Shown here: piece by piece, positions 31,839 to 41,544 of the stretch | Layout of the letters: the number at the start of each line of letters is the position of its first letter | Position numbering within the stretch: position 1 is the stretch's first letter | From: Mycobacterium sp. DL | GTDB taxonomy: Bacteria; Actinomycetota; Actinomycetes; Mycobacteriales; Mycobacteriaceae | Reading direction: 5' to 3' | Length of the DNA stretch: 64,000 nucleotides | Assembly (NCBI RefSeq): GCF_039729195.1 | Contig: NZ_CP155796.1 | Coordinates: 2,728,001 to 2,792,000, forward strand | Notes under the pieces: generated by a model | Database searches by the model: none | Told to the model about the DNA's origin: nothing | What the model saw: the letters and a program-made list of their open reading frames with translations, nothing else | Program-made: the position numbers and the translations under genes

Positions 31839-33269
31839 ATGACACTCACACCGGAGACGCCGCTCACCCAGGAGGAGACCATTGCCTCCTTGGGCAAGTA
31901 CGGCTACGGCTGGTCCGACTCCGATGTCGCGGGCGCCAGTGCACAGCGCGGATTGTCCGAGGCGGTCGTGCGCGACATCTCCATGAAGAAGAGCGAGCCC
32001 GAGTGGATGCTCGACATCCGGCTCAAGGCGCTGCGCACCTTCGGCAAGAAGCCGATGCCGAACTGGGGTTCCGACCTCGAGGGCATCCACTTCGACAACA
32101 TCAAGTACTTCGTGCGCTCCAGCGAGAAGCAGGCCGCCACGTGGGATGACCTGCCCGCCGAGATCAAGAACACCTACGACAGGCTCGGCATCCCCGAGGC
32201 GGAGAAGCAGCGACTGGTCTCCGGGGTGGCTGCCCAGTACGAGTCCGAGGTGGTCTATCACTCCATCCGCGAGGATCTCGAGGCGCTCGGCGTCATCTTC
32301 CTCGACACCGATACCGCGCTGAAGGAACACCCGGAGATCTTCAAGGAGTACTTCGGCACGGTCATCCCGGCCGGTGACAACAAGTTCTCCGCGCTGAACA
32401 CCGCGGTGTGGTCCGGTGGGTCCTTCATCTACGTGCCCAAGGGGGTGCACGTCGACATCCCGCTGCAGGCCTACTTCCGGATCAACACCGAGAACATGGG
32501 CCAGTTCGAGCGGACGCTGATCATCGTCGACGAGGACGCCTACGTGCACTACGTCGAGGGTTGCACCGCGCCGATCTACAAGAGCGACTCGCTGCACTCC
32601 GCGGTCGTGGAGATCATCGTCAAGCCCGGCGGACGCTGCCGCTACACGACCATCCAGAACTGGTCGAACAACGTCTACAACCTGGTCACCAAGCGGGCCC
32701 GCGCCGAAGCGGGGGCCACCATGGAGTGGGTCGACGGCAACATCGGTTCCAAGGTCACCATGAAGTACCCGGCGGTCTGGATGACCGGTGAGCATGCCAA
32801 GGGCGAGGTGCTCTCGGTGGCATTCGCCGGTGAGGGCCAGCACCAGGACACCGGCGCCAAGATGCTGCACCTGGCGCCCAACACGTCGTCCAACATCGTG
32901 TCGAAGTCGGTGGCCCGCGGCGGTGGCCGCGCGTCCTACCGTGGCCTGGTCCAGATCAACAAGGGTGCCCACGGCTCCCGCTCCAGCGTCAAATGTGATG
33001 CGCTGCTGGTCGATACGATCAGTCGCTCCGATACCTATCCGTACGTTGACATCCGTGAGGACGACGTCACGATGGGTCACGAGGCGACGGTGTCGAAGGT
33101 CAGTGCCGATCAGCTGTTCTACCTGATGTGCCGCGGTCTGACCGAGGACGAGGCGATGGCGATGGTGGTGCGTGGATTCGTCGAGCCGATCGCCAAGGAA
33201 CTGCCGATGGAGTACGCGCTCGAGCTCAATCGGCTGATCGAGCTGCAGATGGAAGGCGCGGTCGGCTAG
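31839..33269 (+). CDS. sufB: Fe-S cluster assembly protein SufB
   Basis: Protein of 476 residues with uninterrupted family sequence: [40 protein letters not shown] and [19 protein letters not shown]. It is the scaffold core of the SufBCD complex. The M. tuberculosis and M. leprae genes carry inteins; no intein interrupts this one. ATG 31839 follows AAAAGGAG. The 76-base spacer after sufR is mostly coding-like tail and gives no sign of a separate promoter. Confidence 0.97.
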   Translation: MTLTPETPLTQEETIASLGKYGYGWSDSDVAGASAQRGLSEAVVRDISMKKSEPEWMLDIRLKALRTFGKKPMPNWGSDLEGIHFDNIKYFVRSSEKQAATWDDLPAEIKNTYDRLGIPEAEKQRLVSGVAAQYESEVVYHSIREDLEALGVIFLDTDTALKEHPEIFKEYFGTVIPAGDNKFSALNTAVWSGGSFIYVPKGVHVDIPLQAYFRINTENMGQFERTLIIVDEDAYVHYVEGCTAPIYKSDSLHSAVVEIIVKPGGRCRYTTIQNWSNNVYNLVTKRARAEAGATMEWVDGNIGSKVTMKYPAVWMTGEHAKGEVLSVAFAGEGQHQDTGAKMLHLAPNTSSNIVSKSVARGGGRASYRGLVQINKGAHGSRSSVKCDALLVDTISRSDTYPYVDIREDDVTMGHEATVSKVSADQLFYLMCRGLTEDEAMAMVVRGFVEPIAKELPMEYALELNRLIELQMEGAVG

Positions 33270-34450
33270 TGGTGAACACGAATCTCACCGAGGCGGCCGA
33301 AGGGATCGTCAAGAACAAGGGCGAGCTGTTCGCCTCCTTCGACGTCGACGCCTTCGAGGTACCCGGTGGCCGCGACGAGCTGTGGCGGTTCACCCCGCTC
33401 AAGCGGCTTCGCGGTCTGCACGACGGCTCCGCACCCGCCACCGGCGAGGCACAGATCGAGGTCGTCGAACGCCCGGGTGTCACCGTGCAGACAGTGCAAC
33501 GGGACGACGAACGACTGGGCCAGGGTGGTGTTCCCACCGACCGCGTTGCCGCGCAGGCATTCTCGTCGTTCACCTCCGCGACGGTGATCACGGTGCCGCG
33601 CGAGACCGAGGTGGCCGAACCCATCGAGGTCACCGTCACCGGCCCGGGCGAAGGCGCGGTGGCCTACGGCCACCTGCAGATCCGGGTCGAAGAAATGGCG
33701 CGGGCCATCGTCGTCGTGGATCTGCGTGGCAGCGGGACCTATGCCGACAACGTCGAGATCATCGTCGGTGACTCGGCGGGGCTCGGGGTGATCTGGATCG
33801 CCGACTGGGCCGACGACATGGTGCACGTGAGTGCGCACCATGCCCGCCTCGGCAAGGACTCGGTGCTCGGACACGTCAACGTCACGCTCGGCGGCGACGT
33901 CGTGCGGACCTCGGCGACAGTGCGTTTCACCGCCCCCGGGGGTGACGCGAAGCTCCTCGGCACGTACTTCGCCGACGACGGTCAGTTCTTCGAGTCGAGA
34001 CTGCTGGTCGACCACGCCCACCCCAACTGCAAGTCCGATGTGCTGTACAAGGGTGCGCTGCAGGGTGATCCGGACTCTGCGCTACCCGATGCGCACACCG
34101 TGTGGATCGGCGACGTGCTGATTCGCGCCGAGGCGACCGGCACCGACACATTCGAGGTCAACCGCAACCTGGTGCTCACCGATGGGGCCCGTGCCGACTC
34201 GGTGCCGAACCTGGAGATCGAGACCGGCGAGATCGCCGGCGCCGGACACGCAAGTGCCACAGGGCGCTTCGACGACGAGCAGCTCTTCTATCTGCGCGCT
34301 CGCGGTATCCCTGAGCCGCAGGCCCGTCGCCTGGTGGTTCGTGGCTTCTTCGGCGAGATCATCGCCAAGATCGCCGTGCCCTCCGTCCGCGAGCGCCTCA
34401 CCGAAGCCATCGAGAGAGAACTAGCGATCACCGAATCGAGAAACAGCTGA
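33269..34450 (+). CDS. sufD: Fe-S cluster assembly protein SufD
   Basis: Protein of 393 residues. It has the SufB/SufD beta-helix core near residues 130-330 (ARLGKDSVLGHVNVTLGGDVVR, SDVLYKGALQGDPDS), ending with ATGRFDDEQLFYLRARGIPE, characteristic of SufD. It pairs with SufB on the scaffold. The GTG 33269 start shares a base with the sufB stop (TAGTG); GTG 33272 is an equal alternative. The next gene, sufC, starts one base after its stop. Confidence 0.95.
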   Translation: MVNTNLTEAAEGIVKNKGELFASFDVDAFEVPGGRDELWRFTPLKRLRGLHDGSAPATGEAQIEVVERPGVTVQTVQRDDERLGQGGVPTDRVAAQAFSSFTSATVITVPRETEVAEPIEVTVTGPGEGAVAYGHLQIRVEEMARAIVVVDLRGSGTYADNVEIIVGDSAGLGVIWIADWADDMVHVSAHHARLGKDSVLGHVNVTLGGDVVRTSATVRFTAPGGDAKLLGTYFADDGQFFESRLLVDHAHPNCKSDVLYKGALQGDPDSALPDAHTVWIGDVLIRAEATGTDTFEVNRNLVLTDGARADSVPNLEIETGEIAGAGHASATGRFDDEQLFYLRARGIPEPQARRLVVRGFFGEIIAKIAVPSVRERLTEAIERELAITESRNS

Positions 34451-34451
34451 C

Positions 34452-35222
34452 ATGACCACACTTGAAGTCAAAGACCTGCATGCCTCCGTCGTCTCCGCCG
34501 AGGGCGGTGCCGACATCGAGATCCTCAAGGGCGTCAACCTCACCGTGAAGTCGGGGGAGACCCATGCGGTGATGGGTCCCAACGGATCTGGTAAGTCGAC
34601 GTTGTCGTACGCGATCGCAGGCCATCCGAAGTACACCGTCACCTCCGGATCCATCACGCTGGACGGCCAGGACGTGCTGGAGATGAGCATCGACGAGCGG
34701 GCTCGAGCGGGGTTGTTCCTCGCGATGCAGTACCCCATCGAGGTGCCGGGCGTGTCGATGTCGAACTTCCTGCGGACCGCCGCGACCGCGGTCCGCGGTG
34801 AGGCTCCCAAGCTCCGGCACTGGGTCAAAGAGGTCAAGGGCGCGATGAGCGACCTCGACATCGATCCGTCGTTCAGCGAGCGCAGCGTCAATGAAGGGTT
34901 CTCCGGCGGCGAGAAGAAGCGCCACGAGATCCTGCAGTTGGGCCTGCTCAAGCCGAAGATCGCCATCCTCGACGAGACCGACTCGGGTCTGGACGTCGAC
35001 GCGCTGCGGGTCGTCAGCGAGGGTGTCAACCGCTACGCCGAGACCGAGCACGGCGGCGTCGTGCTGATCACCCACTACACCCGCATCCTGCGGTACATCC
35101 AGCCCCAGTTCGTGCACGTGTTCTTCGGCGGACGGATCATCCAGTCCGGTGGTCCGGAGTTGGCCGACGAACTCGAAGAGAACGGCTACGAGCGCTTCAC
35201 GCAGGCCGCACCGGCCTCGTAG
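34452..35222 (+). CDS. sufC: Fe-S cluster assembly ATPase SufC
   Basis: Protein of 256 residues: Walker A GPNGSGKSTLSYA, the SufC-type segment FLAMQYPIEVPGVSMSNFLR, signature FSGGEKKRHEILQLG and Walker B AILDETDSGLDVDAL. It is the soluble ATPase bound to SufB-SufD. A single base separates it from sufD. Confidence 0.97.
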   Translation: MTTLEVKDLHASVVSAEGGADIEILKGVNLTVKSGETHAVMGPNGSGKSTLSYAIAGHPKYTVTSGSITLDGQDVLEMSIDERARAGLFLAMQYPIEVPGVSMSNFLRTAATAVRGEAPKLRHWVKEVKGAMSDLDIDPSFSERSVNEGFSGGEKKRHEILQLGLLKPKIAILDETDSGLDVDALRVVSEGVNRYAETEHGGVVLITHYTRILRYIQPQFVHVFFGGRIIQSGGPELADELEENGYERFTQAAPAS

Positions 35223-36503
<1,281 letters not shown>

Positions 36504-36505
36504 CG

Positions 36506-36967
36506 ATGCGGCTCGAGCAGATCTACCAGGAAGTCATCCTGGACCACTACAAGCATCCGCACCATCGCGGACTGCGCGAACCTTTCGCCGCACAGGTCCA
36601 CCACGTCAACCCCACCTGTGGTGACGAGGTCACGCTGCGGGTGGCGCTGTCCGAGGACGGGGAGACGGTCACCGACATCTCCTACGACGGTCAGGGCTGT
36701 TCGATCAGTCAGGCATCAACCTCGGTGCTGACCGATCAGGTGATCGGACAGAGCGTCGGTGACGCGCTCGAGACGATCGCGGCCTTCTCGGAGATGGTGT
36801 CCTCACGCGGCAGGGTCGCGGGTGACGAGGATGTGCTGGGCGACGGGGTGGCGTTCGCCGGCGTCTCGAAGTACCCGGCACGGGTGAAGTGTGCATTACT
36901 GGGTTGGACAGCGTTCAAGGCCGCGCTGGCGGAGGCCCACACGTCGAACGGTCATGAGGAGAACTGA
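36506..36967 (+). CDS. sufU: SufU sulfur-transfer protein
   Basis: Protein of 153 residues with the three conserved cysteines C38 (NPTCGDEV), C65 (GQGCSISQAST) and C129 (KYPARVKCALLGW), and the GD after C38, which bind Zn. In Gram-positive bacteria SufU takes sulfur from SufS through zinc-ligand swapping. ATG 36506 is preceded by a two-base gap from sufS, and its stop overlaps the sufT ATG. Confidence 0.95.
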   Translation: MRLEQIYQEVILDHYKHPHHRGLREPFAAQVHHVNPTCGDEVTLRVALSEDGETVTDISYDGQGCSISQASTSVLTDQVIGQSVGDALETIAAFSEMVSSRGRVAGDEDVLGDGVAFAGVSKYPARVKCALLGWTAFKAALAEAHTSNGHEEN

Positions 36968-37314
36968 TGAGTGATACGGCAGTACCAAACGACGAACTGC
37001 TCGCCGACATCGAGGAGGCCATGCGCGATGTCGTCGACCCCGAACTCGGGATCAACGTCGTCGACCTCGGCCTGGTCTACGGCGTGGACGTGGAGGACGG
37101 CGACACCGGTCCGGTGGCACTGATCAACATGACCCTCACGTCTGCGGCGTGTCCGTTGACCGACGTCATCGAGGATCAGTCCCGCAGCGCTCTGGTGGGT
37201 GCCGGCCTGGTGAACGAGATCAAGATCAACTGGGTGTGGAATCCACCGTGGGGTCCGGACAAGATCACCGATGACGGGCGCGAGCAACTCAGGGCCCTCG
37301 GTTTCACCGTCTGA
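36967..37314 (+). CDS. sufT: SufT / MIP18-family Fe-S assembly protein
   Basis: Protein of 115 residues of the DUF59/MIP18 family: VDPELGINVVDLGLVYGV, NMTLTSAACPLTDVI with the conserved Cys, and INWVWNPPWGPDKITDDGREQL. It is a maturation factor for Fe-S proteins and closes the suf operon. The start shares a base with the sufU stop (TGATG). Confidence 0.93.
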   Translation: MSDTAVPNDELLADIEEAMRDVVDPELGINVVDLGLVYGVDVEDGDTGPVALINMTLTSAACPLTDVIEDQSRSALVGAGLVNEIKINWVWNPPWGPDKITDDGREQLRALGFTV

Positions 37315-37350
37315 GTCCCGGTCGGGCCGGTCACCGCTCACAATCAACGT

Positions 37351-37878
37351 GTGCTGGCGGTTCCGGCGTTCGTTTGGCGTGGCGGGTGCGTTCGCCGGGC
37401 GTTGGTGATCGGCGGTGCGTTGGGGACCTGCCTGGGTGCGATGGCCTGGCTGGACTCGGGCGTCCCAGTTGTCGGAGCGATCGTCTTCGTGGTCGTCGGC
37501 GCCGTCTCCGGCGTCTGGACTTCGCGCCGGATGGTGCGGTACTGGCCGGCGGCCGAGCAACTCACCGGTGATGAGCGGGTCCAGGTCGTTCGGGCTGTCC
37601 GCCGGGGCGAACCGGTCGGAAACGAGCGACTCGCCCAGCCGGCCGTCGACTACGTCCGGGGATTGCACGCCGCGGCAGCAGCGGGCCGGCCGTGGCGCTG
37701 GATTCTCGGCGTCGTTCTTGTCGGCGCGGTCGTGGCGGCAGTCTGGGACGCCGTTTTCGGATCGTGGGGCAGTGCCGTCGCCTCTGCCCTCTACCTGACC
37801 GCGTTGGCACTGGAGCTGTGCTGGTGGCCCAAGCGGCAAGCGGCGCTGTTGACCGGCGCCGACCGCGCGGTGACCTAG
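37351..37878 (+). CDS. Hypothetical membrane protein
   Basis: Protein of 175 residues with about four membrane segments: two N-terminal (18-35 and 37-56) and two C-terminal (about 115-150), separated by an amphipathic RRGEPVGNERLAQPAVDYVRGLH region. I do not recognise a family beyond small actinobacterial membrane proteins. GTG 37351 has CACAAT 6 bases upstream as a possible ANNNT promoter. No gene follows for 735 bases. Confidence 0.6.
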   Translation: MLAVPAFVWRGGCVRRALVIGGALGTCLGAMAWLDSGVPVVGAIVFVVVGAVSGVWTSRRMVRYWPAAEQLTGDERVQVVRAVRRGEPVGNERLAQPAVDYVRGLHAAAAAGRPWRWILGVVLVGAVVAAVWDAVFGSWGSAVASALYLTALALELCWWPKRQAALLTGADRAVT

Positions 37879-38613
37879 AGGGACAGCGGTGTTTTTGCAT
37901 CGATTCGGCAAACGCTGAATGGCCGGTGTAGTGCCGGCTGCCGGAACCGGGAATTCGACGTCCGCTCGGTACGTGAGTCCCAGAATTTGTCGAGAGCCGC
38001 TGTGCCAAAGGCTGACTCGGGCGGTCCAATCGGAACCGCAGCGAGATCCAGATGCAGAGTCGACGGAGTCCGAAGGGCCGCGCAGCACCAACAGCGAGGA
38101 CGCCGACACCGATCACGCCGACACCGAAGACACTGGACAAGACGTCCCGGACTCACGGTCGCGCGACAAGGCCGTGTGTTGCTTCTGCGACTTCTGGCAA
38201 TTTTGACAATGCGGCATTGTGCGAGTGGTGATGTCCGAAAACTGTTGACAGCAACCGATGCTGTATTCGGGCGCGTTCCATTCACATGAATACAGCAAAC
38301 TAGTAGTCTTGCGCTGAATAGGCCACAATCGTGCACGTCCACATTCGCTCCACGGTATTTCACAGGGTATTTGTTCTTCGTTGGCAAGCCTATTTCTGCG
38401 AAAACGAGCGTGTTTGGTTTGGATTGGCTAACGTTTGCTGCAGGCGTCACGCTGAGCGAGGAGGGGGCCACCGAAGACCGTGAATCACTGATGGTGGCGG
38501 TGACGGTTGGTATCCGTCATCATCAGGCGTGAATTGGTGTGTTCGCTCAGATGTTGTGCTGGCCTGATGTCGAAATTCATGTTCGCTTTCCCTTCTGATT
38601 ACCAGCAGAAGAA
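37879..38613. other. Large non-coding gap before the GH16 gene
   Basis: No convincing gene. The second half is distinctly less GC-rich than the neighbours. It has a 15-bp palindrome ACAATGC-G-GCATTGT at 38206-38220, and TGCTGTATTC (38259-38268) repeated inverted as GAATACAGCA (38288-38297). Open frames at 37919-38206 (plus) and 37875-38471 (minus) look random, though the first has an Asp/Thr/Glu run (about 38060-38160) of the style found in the downstream linker and may be a remnant. The remainder shows nothing I recognise. Confidence 0.5.
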
Positions 38614-40242
38614 ATGGATATGCAGATGAGTAATGGTCGTCGCAGTGATTCCCGCGTAGCCAGTGGCAAATACTGGTTCGCCAGTGGGGTAGTGGCTGCC
38701 GGATTGGGCGCCGCGGTCATGACCGCAGCGTCGATCGCATCCGCGAGTCCCGCGGACACCGCCGCTGCTGGGCCCTCGACGTCCTCGGAAACGAACTCCG
38801 GATCGAGATCGACTGTGTCCAAGCGCGACTCGCGCGAGTCGACGCGTGAAGCCGACGGCGACAGGGCGACGTCCGAAGGGATGGACCACGCAGCAGGCGA
38901 CCCCGACGACACCGAGTCCTCCGACGTGGGCGAACCCTCCGACGACACCACCGGAGACGTCGACGTCACCACCGACGACGTCGACGACACCACCGAGGAG
39001 ACCGACGAGGACACCGACTCGGACGCGTCCCCACCCGTAGTCGACGAGGACGACGGACCGCCCGCAGTCGTCGCGGTCAAAGAGCGTGATGCCAAGAGGG
39101 CCTCGGAGTCCGTCAGGGTGACGGAAGACCGCGCGGCCCCGGTCACGGTGCGATCAACCGAGGCGGCGCCAGCTGCGCTCGCCACCGCCACGGTCACCAC
39201 CAACGCGATCACCTCCAACGCGATGACCTCGGCGGCAGAGGAGATCGACACGGCGCTGATCGCCGCGGCGACGAGCACCAGGGTGACGTTCACGTCGATG
39301 GTGCGCGATTGGCTGTACTCCGTCGGTATCCGCAGCTCGAAGCTCGGTGTCGACGACGGCGGCGCGGAGGTGCCCAAGTTCATCGCGAACTGGTGGCTGG
39401 GTGTGCGATCCCGGATCTACCGAGACGTCGTGATCCCGCAACCGGGCAATCCGACCCAGCCGTCGAATCCCGGTCAACCCCCGTTGCTGTGGGAAACGAA
39501 TTTCTCGAGCATGGAGGAGGCGCTGACGTACTGGGGCCTGCACACCGGACGCTGGGGTCAGTCCGCGGGGGAGAACCAGTACTACACCGATGGTGACAAC
39601 GTCTACGTCGACGCAGAGGGCAACCTGGTCATCGAGGCCCGTCGGGAAGCCGCCCCGGATGGTCTGGGCGCGCCGAACAACTACACGTCCGCGCGCGTGG
39701 TCACGTTCGGTAAGCAGTCGATAGGCGTCGGCACCCGCGTGGTGGCCCGCATCCAGATGCCCGTCACCCAGGGCACGTTGCCGGCGTTCTGGTCGGTCGG
39801 TCTCGAGCCCGGCCATGAGTACGACTGGCCGCGCCAGGGGGAGATCGACATCGTCGAGATACCGGGCATGGGCACCCCGGCATCACGCAGATGGTGGACC
39901 GGCAACATCCACGGACCGTCGGAGGCGAACAACACCGTCGACGTCAAGCTGCACCACATCGGTGCGGACCTGGGGGTGGACCTGTCGCAGGACTTCCACG
40001 AGTACGGCATGGACTGGTACTCCGACCGCATCATCTGGCACGTCGACGGCGTCGAGGTCGGGCGCGTGACGCAGGCCCAGTACGAGGCGCTGGGCGGCGA
40101 CTGGACACCGTTCTCGGGAGAGTGGGATCACTACCTGATCCTCAACCTCGCAGTCGGCAACCCGTGGACGGGAGATCCGAGCCCGACGGCTCCGTTCCAG
40201 GCCGAGATGAAGGTCGACTGGGTGAAGGCCTACTCCCTGTGA
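38614..40242 (+). CDS. Secreted GH16 endo-beta-glucanase-like protein
   Basis: Protein of 542 residues. An N-terminal hydrophobic segment (about 22-45, ending ASASPADT) is a probable signal peptide. Residues 50-180 form an acidic, Asp/Thr/Ser-rich low-complexity linker. The GH16 catalytic domain (about 290-541) holds the active-site EIDIVE, with nucleophile E410, D412 and acid/base E415, and the typical FHEYGMDWYSDRIIWHVDG. It should cut beta-1,3 or mixed-linkage glucans outside the cell; substrate unknown. The ATG at 38614 follows AGCAGAAGAA; ATG 38626 (MSNGRR) is possible. No operon partner. Confidence 0.85.
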   Translation: MDMQMSNGRRSDSRVASGKYWFASGVVAAGLGAAVMTAASIASASPADTAAAGPSTSSETNSGSRSTVSKRDSRESTREADGDRATSEGMDHAAGDPDDTESSDVGEPSDDTTGDVDVTTDDVDDTTEETDEDTDSDASPPVVDEDDGPPAVVAVKERDAKRASESVRVTEDRAAPVTVRSTEAAPAALATATVTTNAITSNAMTSAAEEIDTALIAAATSTRVTFTSMVRDWLYSVGIRSSKLGVDDGGAEVPKFIANWWLGVRSRIYRDVVIPQPGNPTQPSNPGQPPLLWETNFSSMEEALTYWGLHTGRWGQSAGENQYYTDGDNVYVDAEGNLVIEARREAAPDGLGAPNNYTSARVVTFGKQSIGVGTRVVARIQMPVTQGTLPAFWSVGLEPGHEYDWPRQGEIDIVEIPGMGTPASRRWWTGNIHGPSEANNTVDVKLHHIGADLGVDLSQDFHEYGMDWYSDRIIWHVDGVEVGRVTQAQYEALGGDWTPFSGEWDHYLILNLAVGNPWTGDPSPTAPFQAEMKVDWVKAYSL

Positions 40243-40293
40243 TGTGCTCCGGTCGCGGGGAACACCGCACCACGACGAAGCGTTGACTCTCTC

Positions 40294-40668
40294 GTGGCTA
40301 CTCAAGATCTCACCGCTGACAAGTTCAACGACACGATCAACGACAACGAGATCGTGCTGGTTGATTTCTGGGCGTCCTGGTGCGGGCCGTGCCGGCAATT
40401 CGCCCCGACCTTCTCGGCTTCGGCCGACAAGCACCCCGACGTCGTCCATGCCAAGGTCGACACCGAGGCCGAGCAGCAGCTCGCGGCCGCGGCCGATATC
40501 CGCTCCATTCCCACGCTGATGGCGTTCAAGAAGGGCAAACTGGTGTTCAACCAGGCCGGAGCCCTCCCGCCGGCAGCGCTGGAGGACCTGGTGCAGAAGA
40601 TCAAGGAGTTCGACATCGACGCCGCGGTCGCCTCTCAGGACGACGGCGAGGCGCCCAGCCAGGCGTAG
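40294..40668 (+). CDS. trxA: Thioredoxin
   Basis: Protein of 124 residues. The active site WCGPC has C30 and C33, and the cis-Pro motif is SIPTLM. The C-terminal tail after the fold is longer than usual (about 15 residues, acidic). It is a disulfide reductant; no reductase gene is adjacent. GTG 40294 gives the family start. As I recall the M. tuberculosis homologue is in the same place. Confidence 0.92.
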   Translation: MATQDLTADKFNDTINDNEIVLVDFWASWCGPCRQFAPTFSASADKHPDVVHAKVDTEAEQQLAAAADIRSIPTLMAFKKGKLVFNQAGALPPAALEDLVQKIKEFDIDAAVASQDDGEAPSQA

Positions 40669-40687
40669 CACCGCACCCGCCGCCGGA

Positions 40688-40693
40688 TACCGT
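40688..40693 (+). promoter_or_regulatory. Probable -10 of echA12
   Basis: TACCGT lies 6 bases before GTG 40700, with no ribosome-binding site; leaderless geometry. Confidence 0.4.
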
Positions 40694-40699
40694 GCAGGC

Positions 40700-41530
40700 G
40701 TGACGGCTCACGATCATCCTGCGCAGTTGGTTCTGGTGGACCGGCCTCATCCGCACGTCGCGTTGGTGACGCTCAACCGCCCGGAGCGGATGAACTCGAT
40801 GGCGTTCGACGTGATGGTGCCGCTGAAGAGGGTTCTCGACGAATTGAACGTCGACAACTCGGTGCGGGCCATCGTGCTCACCGGGGCGGGACGGGGTTTC
40901 TCCTCCGGCGCCGACCACAAGTCGGCCGGCTCGGTGCCCCACGTCGATGGCCTGACCAAGCCGACGTTCGCCCTGCGCTCGATGGAAGTGCTCGACGACG
41001 TCATTCTGGCGTTGCGCAAGATGCACCAGCCGGTCATCGCGGCGGTCAACGGTGCGGCCATCGGTGGAGGTCTGTGCCTGGCGCTGGCCTGTGACATCAG
41101 GGTCGCATCCAGCGACGCCTACTTCCGGGCGGCGGGAATCAACAACGGTCTGACGGCCAGCGAACTCGGCCTGTCCTTCCTGTTACCGCGCGCGATCGGC
41201 ACGTCCCGGGCGTTCGAGATGATGCTGACCGGGCGGGATGTGGCCGCCGAGGAGGCCGCGCGGATCGGGTTGGTGTCCCGAGCGGTGCCCGGTGACGATC
41301 TGCTCGACGTTTGCTTCGAGATGGCGGCGAGGGTCGCCTCGTTCTCCCGACCGGGTATCGAGTTGACCAAACGCACGCTGTGGAGTGGACTGGACGCCAC
41401 TAGCCTGGAAGGGCACATGCAGGCCGAGGGTCTGGGACAGCTCTACATTCGTTTGCTCACCAGCAACTTCGAAGAAGCGGTCGCAGCGCGCGCTCAGAAG
41501 CGCCCCGCGGTTTTCACAGACGACAAGTAG
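40700..41530 (+). CDS. echA12: Enoyl-CoA hydratase/isomerase family protein
   Basis: Protein of 276 residues with the crotonase fold: NRPERMNSM, LTGAGRGFSSGADHK (oxyanion hole), VNGAAIGGGLCLALACDIRVAS. At the second catalytic position it has AAGINNGLTASELGLSFLLPR instead of the usual GQPE...GLIPG, so its reaction may differ from plain hydration. It lies between trxA and the ABC-F gene, as in M. tuberculosis. GTG 40700 is supported by the upstream promoter. Confidence 0.85.
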   Translation: MTAHDHPAQLVLVDRPHPHVALVTLNRPERMNSMAFDVMVPLKRVLDELNVDNSVRAIVLTGAGRGFSSGADHKSAGSVPHVDGLTKPTFALRSMEVLDDVILALRKMHQPVIAAVNGAAIGGGLCLALACDIRVASSDAYFRAAGINNGLTASELGLSFLLPRAIGTSRAFEMMLTGRDVAAEEAARIGLVSRAVPGDDLLDVCFEMAARVASFSRPGIELTKRTLWSGLDATSLEGHMQAEGLGQLYIRLLTSNFEEAVAARAQKRPAVFTDDK

Positions 41531-41544
41531 GTAGGTGGACAAGC

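Noticed and set aside
38203..38250. Sigma-70-like promoters from TTGACA at 38203 and 38245
   Set aside because: No TANNNT element occurs at 16-18 bases from either hexamer.
37875..38471. Minus-strand 198-codon frame in the gap before the GH16 gene
   Set aside because: No recognisable domain, irregular composition (many Arg and Cys), no ribosome-binding site and no codon-position GC pattern.
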